Notes: generated from the sequence alone by a model not told the origin. A stretch of 64,000 bases of DNA from CAYIBZ01 sp964361795 (GCA_964361795.1 CAYIBZ010000002.1:1-64000), one strand, 5' to 3'; shown: positions 1 through 8,491, counted from the stretch's first letter. Numbers and translations are program-made.

Positions 1-478
1 GCATTCCTGCGCCGTCAATCCGCATCGTTTTTTTGGAATTAAAATTTTCCGGCACCTCGGCGACGCTCAATACTGAATCGGCGCCAGTTTTCTCTATAAG
101 TTCCACTGCCCCTTTTATATGAAATGGCTGTCGAAGTGGCGAGGTTGGCTGGAGAATCATCACGTAGTCAGGCATATATCTTTCGTTATCTCTCAACCAT
201 TTAACAGCGTGTTTCATTACTTCAAGATGACTGGCTTTGTCACCGGCTAAATCTTCAGTTTTCGGCCGCATAAAAGGCGCTTCGCAGCCATACTTTTTTG
301 CAACCTCCGCAATAGCTGGATCGTCGGTAGATAAAACCAATCGGTCTAACGCATTGGACTTTTGCGCCGCTTCAATTGTGTAAGCGATTAGCGGTTTCCC
401 TAAAAGCAATTTGATATTTTTGCCGGGAATTCCTTTAGATCCGCCCCGGGCTGTTATGACTCCTAAAACTTTTGACAT
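1..478 (-). CDS. neuA: CMP-nonulosonic acid synthetase (NeuA/LegF-like), partial
   Basis: Cytidylyltransferase expected to activate a sialic, legionaminic or related nine-carbon sugar to its CMP form. About 159 N-terminal residues are visible; the C-terminal part runs off the left edge. I see the nucleotide-binding signature ARGGSKGIPGKN near residues 10-21, then STDD and QPTSPLR blocks usual in the NeuA/KdsB family. The ATG lies inside the stop of the upstream epimerase gene (TAATG), so the two are probably translationally coupled. A NeuB-type synthase would be expected beyond the left edge. A second member of this family is at 29142-29864. KdsB-like specificity cannot be excluded, but the neighbouring 2-epimerase favours a nonulosonic acid. 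Confidence 0.85.
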   Translation of the reverse strand, partial: MSKVLGVITARGGSKGIPGKNIKLLLGKPLIAYTIEAAQKSNALDRLVLSTDDPAIAEVAKKYGCEAPFMRPKTEDLAGDKASHLEVMKHAVKWLRDNERYMPDYVMILQPTSPLRQPFHIKGAVELIEKTGADSVLSVAEVPENFNSKKTMRIDGAGM

Positions 479-1650
479 TAGTTATCGTAAAATTTTTTTT
501 GAGTATAAAGTTTCACTCTGCTCAAAATTGCCGTAATTTTTTTACTGGTATCTTTTTTATAGTAAACTTCGGATTTTTGATAGGGACCGTGGGTTAATTG
601 GTCCTTGATGGCTTTTTTAATTTCCGCATCGTCATAATCAACATCAATAACATTAGGACCGCGCAAGCGATTACTTTGACGACTGCCGATGTTAACAACT
701 GGAACGCCTAAATATGACGCTTCTTTGATGCCCGATGAAGAATTTCCTACTAAAACACTTGCTCTACGCAAAAGCGCTATAAAGTCCTCCGGTAAAATAT
801 CGGTCACGAAATGTAGTTTTTGATTTCTTAATTTTCCATGCTCGCGATAAATTCGGATTGCTTTTGCCATATCGCTTGTCCCGGCATCGCTATTTGGCCA
901 AAACACCACTGTCGGCAAATTTATTGCATCAATTGCTCTTAGAGTCGTCTCAATATTACGACGATTATTTTTTTCAGTGGTCACCGGATGCTGCATCATA
1001 ATCAGAAACGGCTTATTAACATTAATTCTAGCTCCCATACCGGCATTATTGATCACGCGGCCATCCAATTTTTTATCTACAAGAGCGGCAAATTCCACAT
1101 CCGGAGAACCGACATTAAAAACTAGCTTCGGGTTCTCTCCCATTTGAATCACTCTCCGACGTGCATCTTCATTGGTAACAAAATGAACGTGCGCTAATTT
1201 TGTAATAGCATGGCGAACACTTTCGTCTATGGTGCCAGTGATATCGCCTCCTTCAATATGGGCGATGGTCTTATTAAGATAGGCCGCCACCATGGCTGAT
1301 GCTAATTGTTCAAAACGGTCGCCGCGGATTAAAACAATATCGGGGCTTAACTTGTACAAAGAATTAGTGAATTCCAGCGCGGTAAGGCCAGCCGTCTTAG
1401 CCATCGCCACGTGATTGCCTCCGTCAATCACGTTAAACAACGTTTCTTGAATCGGAAAAGTTTCTCTGATGGCGTTAAGAAATTTATCGCCATACTTTTC
1501 CAAAAGCGCCGAACCGCCGACCACTAATTGCAGTTCTATCTTCGGATGCTTTGCCAACAATTCTAATAAATGCTTTTGGCGAGCGTAATGAACTCTGCTC
1601 ATAATCGGAAAACAAATTTTACGTTTTTTTAATTGGTTTAATTTAGCCAT
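478..1650 (-). CDS. neuC: UDP-N-acetylglucosamine 2-epimerase (hydrolysing), NeuC/LegG-like
   Basis: Converts a UDP-HexNAc sugar to the free 2-epimer, the first step toward nonulosonic acids. The Epimerase_2 (GT-B-like) fold is recognisable from VVGGSALLEKYG near the start, IRGDRFEQLASA, HIEGGDITGTIDESVRHAITKLAH and, near the C-terminus, LVGNSSSGIKEASYLGVPVVNIG. I place the start at the ATG giving MAKLNQLKK because an AAGGT ribosome-binding site lies about ten bases upstream and a longer reading would overlap the preceding aminotransferase. The stop overlaps the NeuA-like start. The order aminotransferase, NeuC, NeuA is like legionaminic or sialic acid clusters. A second, divergent copy lies at 31137-32297. 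Confidence 0.87.
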   Translation of the reverse strand: MAKLNQLKKRKICFPIMSRVHYARQKHLLELLAKHPKIELQLVVGGSALLEKYGDKFLNAIRETFPIQETLFNVIDGGNHVAMAKTAGLTALEFTNSLYKLSPDIVLIRGDRFEQLASAMVAAYLNKTIAHIEGGDITGTIDESVRHAITKLAHVHFVTNEDARRRVIQMGENPKLVFNVGSPDVEFAALVDKKLDGRVINNAGMGARINVNKPFLIMMQHPVTTEKNNRRNIETTLRAIDAINLPTVVFWPNSDAGTSDMAKAIRIYREHGKLRNQKLHFVTDILPEDFIALLRRASVLVGNSSSGIKEASYLGVPVVNIGSRQSNRLRGPNVIDVDYDDAEIKKAIKDQLTHGPYQKSEVYYKKDTSKKITAILSRVKLYTQKKFYDN

Positions 1651-1664
1651 AACTATTAATACCT

Positions 1665-2675
1665 TTAGGTGCGGCTTACAACGTCGCACATAGAACTTAG
1701 TTCTTTTTCGGTAATATGCTGATGACAAGGAAAAGCAAGGCATTTTTTATATTGAGGGTCAAGAACATTGCGGTTAATATCAAAGTGTAAAATATCGGCA
1801 ACAATATTTTTTTCCTTAAGCATTTGTTGCACCGCGAGGAGTTTACTTTCAGGAAAAAACATTGGCACGCAAAGAGGAACGATCTCGCTTCCTTCTTCTA
1901 GGTTGCTCGGATAATATTTCCCGCCAGCCTGCTGTTTCAATGTTTGAAAAAAATACTGCCTCCGTTCAATTTCAGATTTCAGATCTTTAAGTGTTTCAGG
2001 AAAACGTCGAAGCGCTGTACGGGCAATTTTTGGGAAATGAATGCTTTTAATATATATAGCGTGAGCCAAAAAAGGCAATTTTCGCAGTAAATAATTTTTT
2101 CGCGCCGCATATACAGATACATGATCAAATAAGCGATGTCCGAGTGATCGCGTCTTTGAGCGCCAATCGCGCAAGCTTGCGATAATGTCATCGCGTTTTG
2201 AAAGCACTGCTCCCCCAACATAGGTTGGGAACGATTTAGGAAAACTGACTACGGCAGCGTCACCAAAACTGCCAATAGGTTGTCCTCGAAAAGAACCCCC
2301 GAATGAATGCGCGCAATCTTCAATAACGAACCAGCCGCGCTTTTTCGCTTCGGCCATAATGATATCCATGCGCTGAGGGTACCCCCATTGATGAAGCGCG
2401 AAAACTGCTTTTGTGCGTGCGTTCGCTTGTTGTACTCCAAAACCATACAAATTAAGTATATAGAGCACTGATCGACATAAAAAATCTGGGACAACTATGT
2501 GATCAGTGCGAGTAAGGCCAAGGTGTTTTACAATATGATAGATGCCAGCTCGCGCAGAACTAACCACTGCCGTCTTAACGCCGAAATAAGTTGAAAGAAG
2601 TTCATCTATCGCCGCTTCACTTAAAGCGGCATGCGAACGAATAGATTTTTTATTGTAAGGATATATATCGGTCAT
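1665..2675 (-). CDS. DegT/DnrJ/EryC1/StrS-family sugar aminotransferase
   Basis: PLP enzyme that normally aminates a keto nucleotide sugar at C3 or C4 using glutamate. The 336-residue protein is slightly short for the family (usually 360-400). The PLP site is visible: VIEDCAHSFGG (Asp120 contacts the pyridine nitrogen) and SFPKSFP, with Lys147 as the Schiff-base lysine. It sits 14 bp upstream of the 2-epimerase and just ahead of an acyltransferase and a holo-ACP synthase, so a natural reading is that it creates the amine later acylated. A 3-dehydratase variant of this family would lack the lysine, so this is an aminotransferase. Confidence 0.82.
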   Translation of the reverse strand: MTDIYPYNKKSIRSHAALSEAAIDELLSTYFGVKTAVVSSARAGIYHIVKHLGLTRTDHIVVPDFLCRSVLYILNLYGFGVQQANARTKAVFALHQWGYPQRMDIIMAEAKKRGWFVIEDCAHSFGGSFRGQPIGSFGDAAVVSFPKSFPTYVGGAVLSKRDDIIASLRDWRSKTRSLGHRLFDHVSVYAARKNYLLRKLPFLAHAIYIKSIHFPKIARTALRRFPETLKDLKSEIERRQYFFQTLKQQAGGKYYPSNLEEGSEIVPLCVPMFFPESKLLAVQQMLKEKNIVADILHFDINRNVLDPQYKKCLAFPCHQHITEKELSSMCDVVSRT

Positions 2676-2685
2676 CTCAATTAAA

Positions 2686-3435
2686 CTAATGGATATTTGA
2701 TCCTAATAGATTTACGGCCTTTTTTATAAGATGAAAAACTGGAGTAACATGGCGGCAAATATAAATGTCTGTAATATTACCGCCAAAAGACATTTTGAAT
2801 TCTTTGATGCCAGCCATAGAAGAAACATCAGTAATGCCCGCTAAATCAAATATCTTCCTGCCATGAGCTTTTCCCCATTTTATAGCTTCCCAATTAAGAC
2901 CTCTAGTGGCATGAGCGATGATTTTTTCACTCATTCCGTCCATTTCTTTTCGAAGAGACCCAATGTGTTTTGCCCTGATTATTTCACCATTGTCATAAAA
3001 CGACATAGTAACAATTATTTTGCCCCTAAAATAAGCGTTAAAAAGAAGGCAATTTGTAAATTCTCTCTGAATATCTGGCCGAACACCTTCATGACTCTTG
3101 GCTTTTTTATAAAGCGCGTACGACTCAGAAAAATTATTGTCATCTGCTACTAATTTTAAATCGGAATTCCTTTCTCCTCGTCTTATGTGCTTTTTACATG
3201 TGTCATTAAATTTTTGAAATATCTTTTCCAAATCTTCCGATAAATCAAAAATTGGCGTTTTCTGTATTCTAACATCAAAACCGGGAAGCTCTTTTTTATC
3301 AAAAGAATAAATATGGATATAATGATATCTTTTCTTTAAGTTCTCCACATCTTCACGCGTTACCTGCCGGGAAAGAATCCGCGCATATCGGCAGCCAAGG
3401 AAGGATAAATCTTGTATTAAATCTTCTTTTCTCAT
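2686..3435 (-). CDS. GNAT/FemAB-like acyltransferase
   Basis: Probable N-acyltransferase of the GNAT superfamily, close to the FemAB and BioF2 (Acetyltransf_6) type. At 249 residues it resembles a single GNAT unit: conserved KKHIRRGER helix, the central sheet around YFRGKIIVTMSFYDNG, and a C-terminal IKEFKMSFGGN motif typical of these enzymes. Its stop overlaps nothing downstream, but its ATG overlaps the stop of the holo-ACP synthase gene by four bases (ATGA), which couples their translation. It follows an aminotransferase. I infer that it transfers an acyl group, perhaps from acyl-ACP, onto an amino sugar; a tRNA-dependent aminoacyl transfer, as in true FemAB proteins, is the alternative. 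Confidence 0.65.
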   Translation of the reverse strand: MRKEDLIQDLSFLGCRYARILSRQVTREDVENLKKRYHYIHIYSFDKKELPGFDVRIQKTPIFDLSEDLEKIFQKFNDTCKKHIRRGERNSDLKLVADDNNFSESYALYKKAKSHEGVRPDIQREFTNCLLFNAYFRGKIIVTMSFYDNGEIIRAKHIGSLRKEMDGMSEKIIAHATRGLNWEAIKWGKAHGRKIFDLAGITDVSSMAGIKEFKMSFGGNITDIYICRHVTPVFHLIKKAVNLLGSNIH

Positions 3436-3785
3436 TTTTTTAAATATAAGGCAAAAGCGATAGCATAATCTCTCGTATGGGCTAGTGATAATATAACCTT
3501 CTTTTTATCGGTTTTTCCTCTAATACTAACAATGGGGCGGCCATCTCGATTATTGGTTATTTCTATCATTTTTGCGTCGTAGACGCTCTTGCCAGTTGCC
3601 TTGGCAACCGCCTCTTTGGCCGCGAATCTAACCGCAAAATGTTGATAAGGGTCACTCTTTGATAGACAATATTCTAGTTCTTTCTTTGTAAAAATATTCC
3701 GATAAAAATCCGGGTGTTGTACGTGTGGCATTTTCCTAAACCGACTAACCTCAATTATATCTACGCCTAAACCTTTTTCACTCAT
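3432..3785 (-). CDS. acpS: Holo-[acyl-carrier-protein] synthase (AcpS)
   Basis: 4'-phosphopantetheinyl transferase that loads the prosthetic arm of CoA onto acyl carrier protein. The 117-residue length matches the AcpS family. The two magnesium-binding motifs are present: GVDIIEVSR with Asp9 and RFAAKEAVAKA with Glu58; NRDGRPIV and LAHTRDYAIAFA complete the family pattern. It overlaps the acyltransferase downstream and the glycosyltransferase upstream by four bases each (ATGA). An ACP gene is present in the same locus at 34171-34401, so a dedicated ACP system is likely. No fatty-acid synthase gene is in the window, which makes an AcpS embedded in a glycan operon notable. Confidence 0.9.
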   Translation of the reverse strand: MSEKGLGVDIIEVSRFRKMPHVQHPDFYRNIFTKKELEYCLSKSDPYQHFAVRFAAKEAVAKATGKSVYDAKMIEITNNRDGRPIVSIRGKTDKKKVILSLAHTRDYAIAFALYLKK

Positions 3786-5137
3786 AGTTGATTTAAAATG
3801 AATTTACCAACGCGTTGCCCGGCAAGGCCGTCTATTTTCCAACATTGATCGTGGACAATTTGTTTGCGGCCGGAACAATCTAGGGTCGGTTTTTTCAAAT
3901 AGTCATTAATAGCACCGGCTAATTCTTCTTCGTTCTTAACAACACGGACTCCGCCGCTCCTTAACATTGGCTGGAAATGAGTGAATCGCAATAATCGAGT
4001 GGCGCTCTGACTAAGTAGACGCTTTTTCTTGCCATCAAAATCTATCGCTATAATAGGCTTATCCGCAATCGCCGCTTCAATGGCCAGAGTAGAAACATGG
4101 GTTATTAACAGATTGATATGCGCAAATTCATCTCTCAAATGAAGCAATTCTTCAGTAGTCATATCCCAATCTATACCTCGGTCTTTGGAAAATCTGACTC
4201 CTGGCGTCTCAAAAATAAAATTGGGTTTATCGCTCAGCGGCCCTAAATCTACTACGTCATTCGGAGGAAAGCGAACCAAAAACTGTACCGGAAAAATTAT
4301 CTTGCCCGTTTTCACTAACTCATCCATTATCTGAATAAGCTCCCAGTCCACGTCGCTAAATGATTTTCCGACCGGTGAAAACAGCACCACTTTTTTCTCA
4401 AAGTCAAAACCCATTTTTTTAAACAATTCTTTTCGACTGACTCTCGGCGGCTTGGTATAGTAATCGAAATGCGGTACGCCAGAAATCTCAATATCTTTTT
4501 CCGGAAAATCGCCATAATCTAACGCTTCTTTTTTAATAATTTCATTATGGACAACCAGCTTGTCCGGCAAAACTCTAATAATATTTCGGGCCGTAAACTT
4601 ATCCCAGGAATTAATAATTCCAATAGTCCTGATGCCGCGACGCTTAGCCTCTCTTAAAAGGGCTGCCTCTAAATCAGAAAAGGGGTGCGCCGCAAAAACT
4701 AGGCTCGGCTGATGTCGATCCAGCATCTCAACTATCTGCCGATTGTGAATCAGAAAATGATCGGCAAAACGGAAAATTTTCCTAAAAAATTTACGAGAAA
4801 AAATTCGGTTTCCTATCCACGATAAGGCGTATAAAAAATAATTCCCCTCATCCTCAAGGCGAATTTTTCTTTTTATGTCCATCGTTACGGTTCTTAAAAG
4901 ATAAATTTTCAAATTGCCAAACCAACGATCCAGCCAATTGCTCCGGTAATTTTCGAAAACCTCGTAATTAATGTTTGGCCCAAAAAATTCTTTTCGGTAA
5001 TATTCCAACTTCTGCTGATGTGGAACTAACAAAACAATCCCGATTCCGGGTGCCGCCCTAAGCACACGAAAAATATCCGTGCGTAAAATATTCCGAGCCT
5101 CTACTCCTTGTAAAATTGGGATGAGAATTGTTTTCAT
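3782..5137 (-). CDS. CDP-glycerol-transferase-like glycosyltransferase (SWDN family, copy 1)
   Basis: A 451-residue protein with a GT-B-like layout resembling the CDP-glycerol glycerophosphotransferase and surface-carbohydrate transferase group. It is one of five paralogues here (others at 20036, 26850, 37209, 48575). Shared blocks are INSWDKFTARN in the middle, DKLVVHNEIIKKEA followed by ISGVPHFDYY, and a C-terminal ITHVSTLAIEAAIADKPIIAIDFDG that corresponds to the donor-binding end of the fold. No signal peptide is evident, so it should act in the cytoplasm or at the inner membrane face. It overlaps acpS by four bases. The sugar or polyol phosphate transferred cannot be told from sequence. 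Confidence 0.68.
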   Translation of the reverse strand: MKTILIPILQGVEARNILRTDIFRVLRAAPGIGIVLLVPHQQKLEYYRKEFFGPNINYEVFENYRSNWLDRWFGNLKIYLLRTVTMDIKRKIRLEDEGNYFLYALSWIGNRIFSRKFFRKIFRFADHFLIHNRQIVEMLDRHQPSLVFAAHPFSDLEAALLREAKRRGIRTIGIINSWDKFTARNIIRVLPDKLVVHNEIIKKEALDYGDFPEKDIEISGVPHFDYYTKPPRVSRKELFKKMGFDFEKKVVLFSPVGKSFSDVDWELIQIMDELVKTGKIIFPVQFLVRFPPNDVVDLGPLSDKPNFIFETPGVRFSKDRGIDWDMTTEELLHLRDEFAHINLLITHVSTLAIEAAIADKPIIAIDFDGKKKRLLSQSATRLLRFTHFQPMLRSGGVRVVKNEEELAGAINDYLKKPTLDCSGRKQIVHDQCWKIDGLAGQRVGKFILNQL

Positions 5138-5151
5138 AAAGAAATAAGTAC

Positions 5152-5958
5152 TTAAAATTTTACTATTGGATAGAGACTGTCACGATTGATCTTATTGACA
5201 AGATAATCACGAATCATGCCATTATTGAAATTCTCTTTCATTTTCAAAACTGCGTTTGCGTTAAAGTCTTTTTTCTTAAAAACTTTTCCAATATCCAATC
5301 TTTGGGGCTGCGGATTGATTTTTCTCTCTAAGTAAGGTGGAACACATTTAATCAGGGTAGCGACAGCCGAAATAATTGTTTTATTCCCAACATCATGGGA
5401 ACAATCTTTTTCAATCATGGTCGGACGCACTTGGCTCAAAATAGATCCCGCATCGACTTTTGAAGTTGCGATGTGGATAGTAGCGCCCACGCACTCCGGT
5501 TCATTAAAAACCAACGGCCAAAAACCAGTTGAAGAGCCTCGATAATAAGGTGAAAGCCCAAGATGAATATTGATAATTTTGTTTTCAAAAGCGCTCAACA
5601 AAGGATCTTTAATGAGAGAAGTACCATAAAGCGCGATAAAGTCCGGCTTTAATTCTTTAATCCAATTAAAAACCTCCGGGCTGTTAGCGCCCCCATAAGG
5701 CACCCGTTTAATGGTGGCTTCCGATAAATTAAAATTCGCGTCTTTGCCGAAATATTCCCGTTCCTTTGTATCGCGCTCACGGCTATGCGCGTTGATAATT
5801 TCGTTTTCTTGGACGGTATTTCCGGTATTCAAACTTCTCTTGACCTCTGACACGATGCCCACAACGTCAAAATTCTCAATCAAACGATTAGCCACATAAT
5901 GGTGGCGTAAAGCATTCGCGGTAACAATGACCACACGGATTTTATTTTGGGTTTGCAT
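5152..5958 (-). CDS. Sugar N-formyltransferase (formyl-THF dependent)
   Basis: Formyltransferase of the methionyl-tRNA formyltransferase fold, probably formylating an amino sugar with N10-formyltetrahydrofolate. The catalytic triad of the family is visible: Asn130 and His132 in NIHLGLSPYYRG, and Asp169 in SKVDAGSIL. At 268 residues it lacks the C-terminal tRNA-binding domain of Fmt (about 310 residues), which supports a sugar substrate such as a dTDP-4-amino-4,6-dideoxyhexose. It lies between the heptose-unit terminator (6018-6040) and the first glycosyltransferase, and starts the 1-5958 operon. The aminotransferase in the same operon could supply the amine. Confidence 0.78.
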   Translation of the reverse strand: MQTQNKIRVVIVTANALRHHYVANRLIENFDVVGIVSEVKRSLNTGNTVQENEIINAHSRERDTKEREYFGKDANFNLSEATIKRVPYGGANSPEVFNWIKELKPDFIALYGTSLIKDPLLSAFENKIINIHLGLSPYYRGSSTGFWPLVFNEPECVGATIHIATSKVDAGSILSQVRPTMIEKDCSHDVGNKTIISAVATLIKCVPPYLERKINPQPQRLDIGKVFKKKDFNANAVLKMKENFNNGMIRDYLVNKINRDSLYPIVKF

Positions 5959-5974
5959 GGCTCAATTTATCAAT

Positions 5975-5980
5975 ACTATA
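5975..5980 (-). promoter_or_regulatory. Candidate -10 box for the formyltransferase operon
   Basis: TATAGT lies 16 bases before the ATG at 5958, in the AT-rich gap directly after the terminator at 6018-6040. No convincing -35 is seen. A promoter is needed here because the upstream unit ends in a strong terminator, but this exact assignment is weak. Confidence 0.35.
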
Positions 5981-6017
5981 ACTTAAAAAAGTAATAATTT
6001 GTTTGTAGGAAATCTAT

Positions 6018-6040
6018 AAAAAAACCCGATTTTCATCGGG
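6018..6040 (-). terminator. Rho-independent terminator of the heptose unit
   Basis: On the minus strand a CCCGAT / ATCGGG stem with a four-base GAAA loop is followed by seven T. It lies ten bases after the transaldolase stop and separates that unit from the formyltransferase operon. Confidence 0.88.
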
Positions 6041-6049
6041 GTAAACCAG

Positions 6050-6733
6050 CTACTCTTTTAAAACGCCAGCGTCCTTCAAGAACTGTTTCTGTGTTTCCAC
6101 GCTCTTTTTATTCATCAGAAGTTCTGGAAAAAATTTAGTCGGGATCGTCACGATGTGCGCGCCTGCGCTGTACGCTTCCAGAATATCATTTTTTTGACGA
6201 ATACTGCCAGCAATAATTTCTGAAGATAAACGGTAACGGCCTATCAGCTCCCGGGTCTTGCGAATTTCCGCCTTCCCGTTGAGTCCAGTGTCCATAATGC
6301 GACGATAGAGCAGACTAACGTACCTTGCCCCCGCTTTGGCGGCCGCGAAAGCCTGAAACCAAGTAATGCAAGCGGTACAGTTGACCGCGATCTCCTGCTT
6401 GGCTAGCTCATGAATCACGGCTAGACGATCGGTGCCGTCAGTTCCCAAAATCGGAATCTTGATAGTAGTACCCTCATAACCTAGCTCACTCACGAAAGAC
6501 TTGGCTTGCTTGAGCATCTCTTCAGGGGAATCACTGAACACTTCGACGCTCAAAGAAATGGGAGTCGCGGTATACTTGCGAATCAAATCAACGATCTGCT
6601 TCCAAGCATTCATTGGTTCGGTAACGCCGGCGCTCTTCAAAATCGTGGGATTGGTCGTAATGCCGTCCAAAAGACCGGTCTTCAACCAGCGCTCAATCTC
6701 GGCGAGATCGGCGGTGTCGAGAAACGGTTTCAT
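6050..6733 (-). CDS. Transaldolase / fructose-6-phosphate aldolase-like protein
   Basis: Small transaldolase (227 residues, the size of TalC/MipB/FSA subfamily) with MKPFLDTADLAEIERW, the ITTNPTI motif and TTIKIPILGTDG containing the likely Schiff-base lysine; GARYVSLL follows. The start is the ATG preceded by AAGGGGGAAAAGCG and overlaps the isomerase stop by four bases (ATGA); a longer in-frame reading has no family similarity. Known chemistry is dihydroxyacetone transfer between sugar phosphates. Beside a sedoheptulose-7-phosphate isomerase, I infer that it supplies sedoheptulose 7-phosphate for heptose synthesis. Plain pentose-phosphate metabolism is the alternative. Confidence 0.85.
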   Translation of the reverse strand: MKPFLDTADLAEIERWLKTGLLDGITTNPTILKSAGVTEPMNAWKQIVDLIRKYTATPISLSVEVFSDSPEEMLKQAKSFVSELGYEGTTIKIPILGTDGTDRLAVIHELAKQEIAVNCTACITWFQAFAAAKAGARYVSLLYRRIMDTGLNGKAEIRKTRELIGRYRLSSEIIAGSIRQKNDILEAYSAGAHIVTIPTKFFPELLMNKKSVETQKQFLKDAGVLKE

Positions 6734-7356
6734 CGCTTTTCCCCCTTCTGAGCTCTTTCCCACTTCCCTTCCTGTAAACGAAACCCCGGATTGGAAACGA
6801 TCAAGTGCCAGATGACGGCCTGAAAGGATTCGGCGTGCGGCGTAACCGTCTCCGGATTCACCGTCGGAACCAACACGCAAGCGTCCGCCACTTGCTTCGT
6901 GTAACCGCCGTCGCGGCCAACGATGCCGATAACTCGCGCACCAACGCTCTTGGCGTACTTCAACGCCTCAACGATGTTCGCGCTGATATTTTTCTCCGCG
7001 TTTCCTCCGCCGACCGAAAGAACCATAATGAGGTCCTTCGCGCCGAGGACACTTGTCTGAAGCCAGCGTACAAACACCGAATTCCAGCCGTCGTCATTTA
7101 TTCGAGCGGTCATTTCGGAAACATTGTCGGTCGGCGCGTAACACTCCATGCCGGCCAGTTTCCGAAAATCATTGACAGCGTGACCCGCATTACCGGCGCT
7201 GCCACCGATTCCCAGAATGAACAGCCTGCCCTTATTGCGCCGAACGTCAACGAGGATCTCGATAATCTTGTAAATTGAACTCTGATCTAATTTTTCAATG
7301 ATCGCTTTCGCTTCTTCCAAATATGAGCCGATGTATTCTTTCACATTGTCGCCCAT
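6730..7356 (-). CDS. gmhA: Phosphoheptose isomerase-like SIS protein (GmhA family)
   Basis: Sugar isomerase (SIS) domain protein of 208 residues, predicted to convert sedoheptulose 7-phosphate to D-glycero-D-manno-heptose 7-phosphate. I see FILGIGGSAGNAGHAVNDFRK, SVGGGNAEKN and the C-terminal HAESFQAVIWHL that carries the metal or catalytic residues in GmhA. The ATG has a very good ribosome-binding site (AGGAGGAACTG). It overlaps the transaldolase start and lies downstream of the heptose kinase, so this three-gene set is a coherent heptose unit. A generic SIS phosphosugar isomerase is less likely because of that context. Confidence 0.83.
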   Translation of the reverse strand: MGDNVKEYIGSYLEEAKAIIEKLDQSSIYKIIEILVDVRRNKGRLFILGIGGSAGNAGHAVNDFRKLAGMECYAPTDNVSEMTARINDDGWNSVFVRWLQTSVLGAKDLIMVLSVGGGNAEKNISANIVEALKYAKSVGARVIGIVGRDGGYTKQVADACVLVPTVNPETVTPHAESFQAVIWHLIVSNPGFRLQEGKWERAQKGEKR

Positions 7357-7422
7357 CAGTTCCTCCTGTTTCGGCCTTCTCTTTTGGCGGAATCATCCTA
7401 CAAAAATGACACATATAATACA

Positions 7423-7444
7423 ACACCCCGGATGTTCGGGGTGT
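7423..7444 (-). terminator. Hairpin after the heptose kinase gene
   Basis: An eight-base ACACCCCG / CGGGGTGT stem with a six-base loop lies just after the kinase stop. The minus-strand tail (TTGTATTATATG) is T-rich but not a clean T run, so termination may be partial and allow read-through into the isomerase. Confidence 0.55.
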
Positions 7445-7451
7445 TTCTTGA

Positions 7452-8426
7452 CTAAACTATTATCTCCGCAACTCGAGTCCCCTTGCGATCAATATCAAAA
7501 GGTATTTCGCGATAACCGGCATTTCGCATGGCCAGAATAGCAGATTTCTTTGCCGATTGGTCTGCGCAGTAGAACAAAAAGTAGCCACCGCCTCCAGCAC
7601 CAACCATCTTGCCGCCAAGGCAACCATTTGCCATTGCAAGATCATAAATTCTATCAAATTCCGGAGTACTGATTTTATCGGACATTGATTTTTTCAACTG
7701 CCAATGCTGGTGCATTAGTTGGCCGAATTGGTCTAAATTACCTTTTTCAAAGGCGATCAAAATCCCCTGGCCGATTTCTTTGGTTTTGTGTTTTGCAAAA
7801 ACCGCTAGTTCATTATCTTGATCTTCTAAAACCTTTCTACTTTCTCTGTTAACGCCAGTATAGATAAGGAGAGAATTTTCCAGGAAACGATTAACAGTGG
7901 TAGTGCTAATGGAAGGATAGTGGACCATAACTTTGTCGTCAGTATCGATGTCTAATATCACAAATCCTCCAACTGCCGCAAGATAAGGATCTTGCTTGCC
8001 GTCCGGCAAGCCAAGAGTTTGAGTAATCTTGAAGGCCTCTTCTGCTAAATCACGTTTATTTCTATCTACTCCCTTAAATTTCCAAAGAGCATTCAGAAGC
8101 CCAACCGCGCAGGTGCCAGACGAACCAAGCCCCGTCCCCATCGGCGTTTCTGACTTGAAATAAACGCTAATAGCTTTATCTATGCCGGTAATTTTTAATG
8201 CTTCCCTGCCGATGGCATGCTCTAACCGATCCACCGAGTCCACCGATTCAAATTTCAGATACTGGAAATCAATTTTGTCATAAATCACAGGCCTCCGGAC
8301 AAAAATGTCCATATACATGTTAATGGCCACTCCAAAGATGAATCCGCCGTACCGTCGAGAATATGATGGCAAATCGGTCGAGCCACCGCCGAGAGATAGT
8401 CTGAACGGAGTCCGAGAAAGTAGCAT
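7452..8426 (-). CDS. hddA: D-glycero-D-manno-heptose 7-phosphate kinase-like GHMP kinase
   Basis: GHMP-superfamily sugar kinase of 324 residues. The opening SRTPFRLSLGGGSTDLPSY is characteristic of the heptose kinase and related L-fucokinase-like group; the ATP loop is PMGTGLGSSG and the third motif is GKMVGAGGGGYFLFY. The start is the ATG with AAAGGAG nine bases upstream; a longer reading has no similarity and would overlap the divergent methyltransferase gene. With the GmhA-like isomerase downstream, it should phosphorylate heptose 7-phosphate at C1 en route to GDP-heptose. The guanylyltransferase partner is not adjacent; the nucleotidyltransferase at 19362 is one candidate. Confidence 0.82.
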   Translation of the reverse strand: MLLSRTPFRLSLGGGSTDLPSYSRRYGGFIFGVAINMYMDIFVRRPVIYDKIDFQYLKFESVDSVDRLEHAIGREALKITGIDKAISVYFKSETPMGTGLGSSGTCAVGLLNALWKFKGVDRNKRDLAEEAFKITQTLGLPDGKQDPYLAAVGGFVILDIDTDDKVMVHYPSISTTTVNRFLENSLLIYTGVNRESRKVLEDQDNELAVFAKHKTKEIGQGILIAFEKGNLDQFGQLMHQHWQLKKSMSDKISTPEFDRIYDLAMANGCLGGKMVGAGGGGYFLFYCADQSAKKSAILAMRNAGYREIPFDIDRKGTRVAEIIV

Positions 8427-8462
8427 CGCGCCGCTCCTTTTTATAGGTATAGAACTAACTGA

Positions 8463-8491
8463 ACTATAACGTTCTTGGATTATTTCCGCAA
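8463..8491 (-). promoter_or_regulatory. Promoter of the heptose unit
   Basis: TTGCGG, a 17-base spacer and TATAGT read toward the kinase gene, giving a leader of about 30 bases with a clear AAGGAG ribosome-binding site. It overlaps the divergent promoter at 8475-8504. Confidence 0.5.

Noticed and set aside
6805..7278. A 157-residue plus-strand gene
   Set aside because: It lies fully antisense to the well-supported GmhA-like gene and has no recognisable motif.
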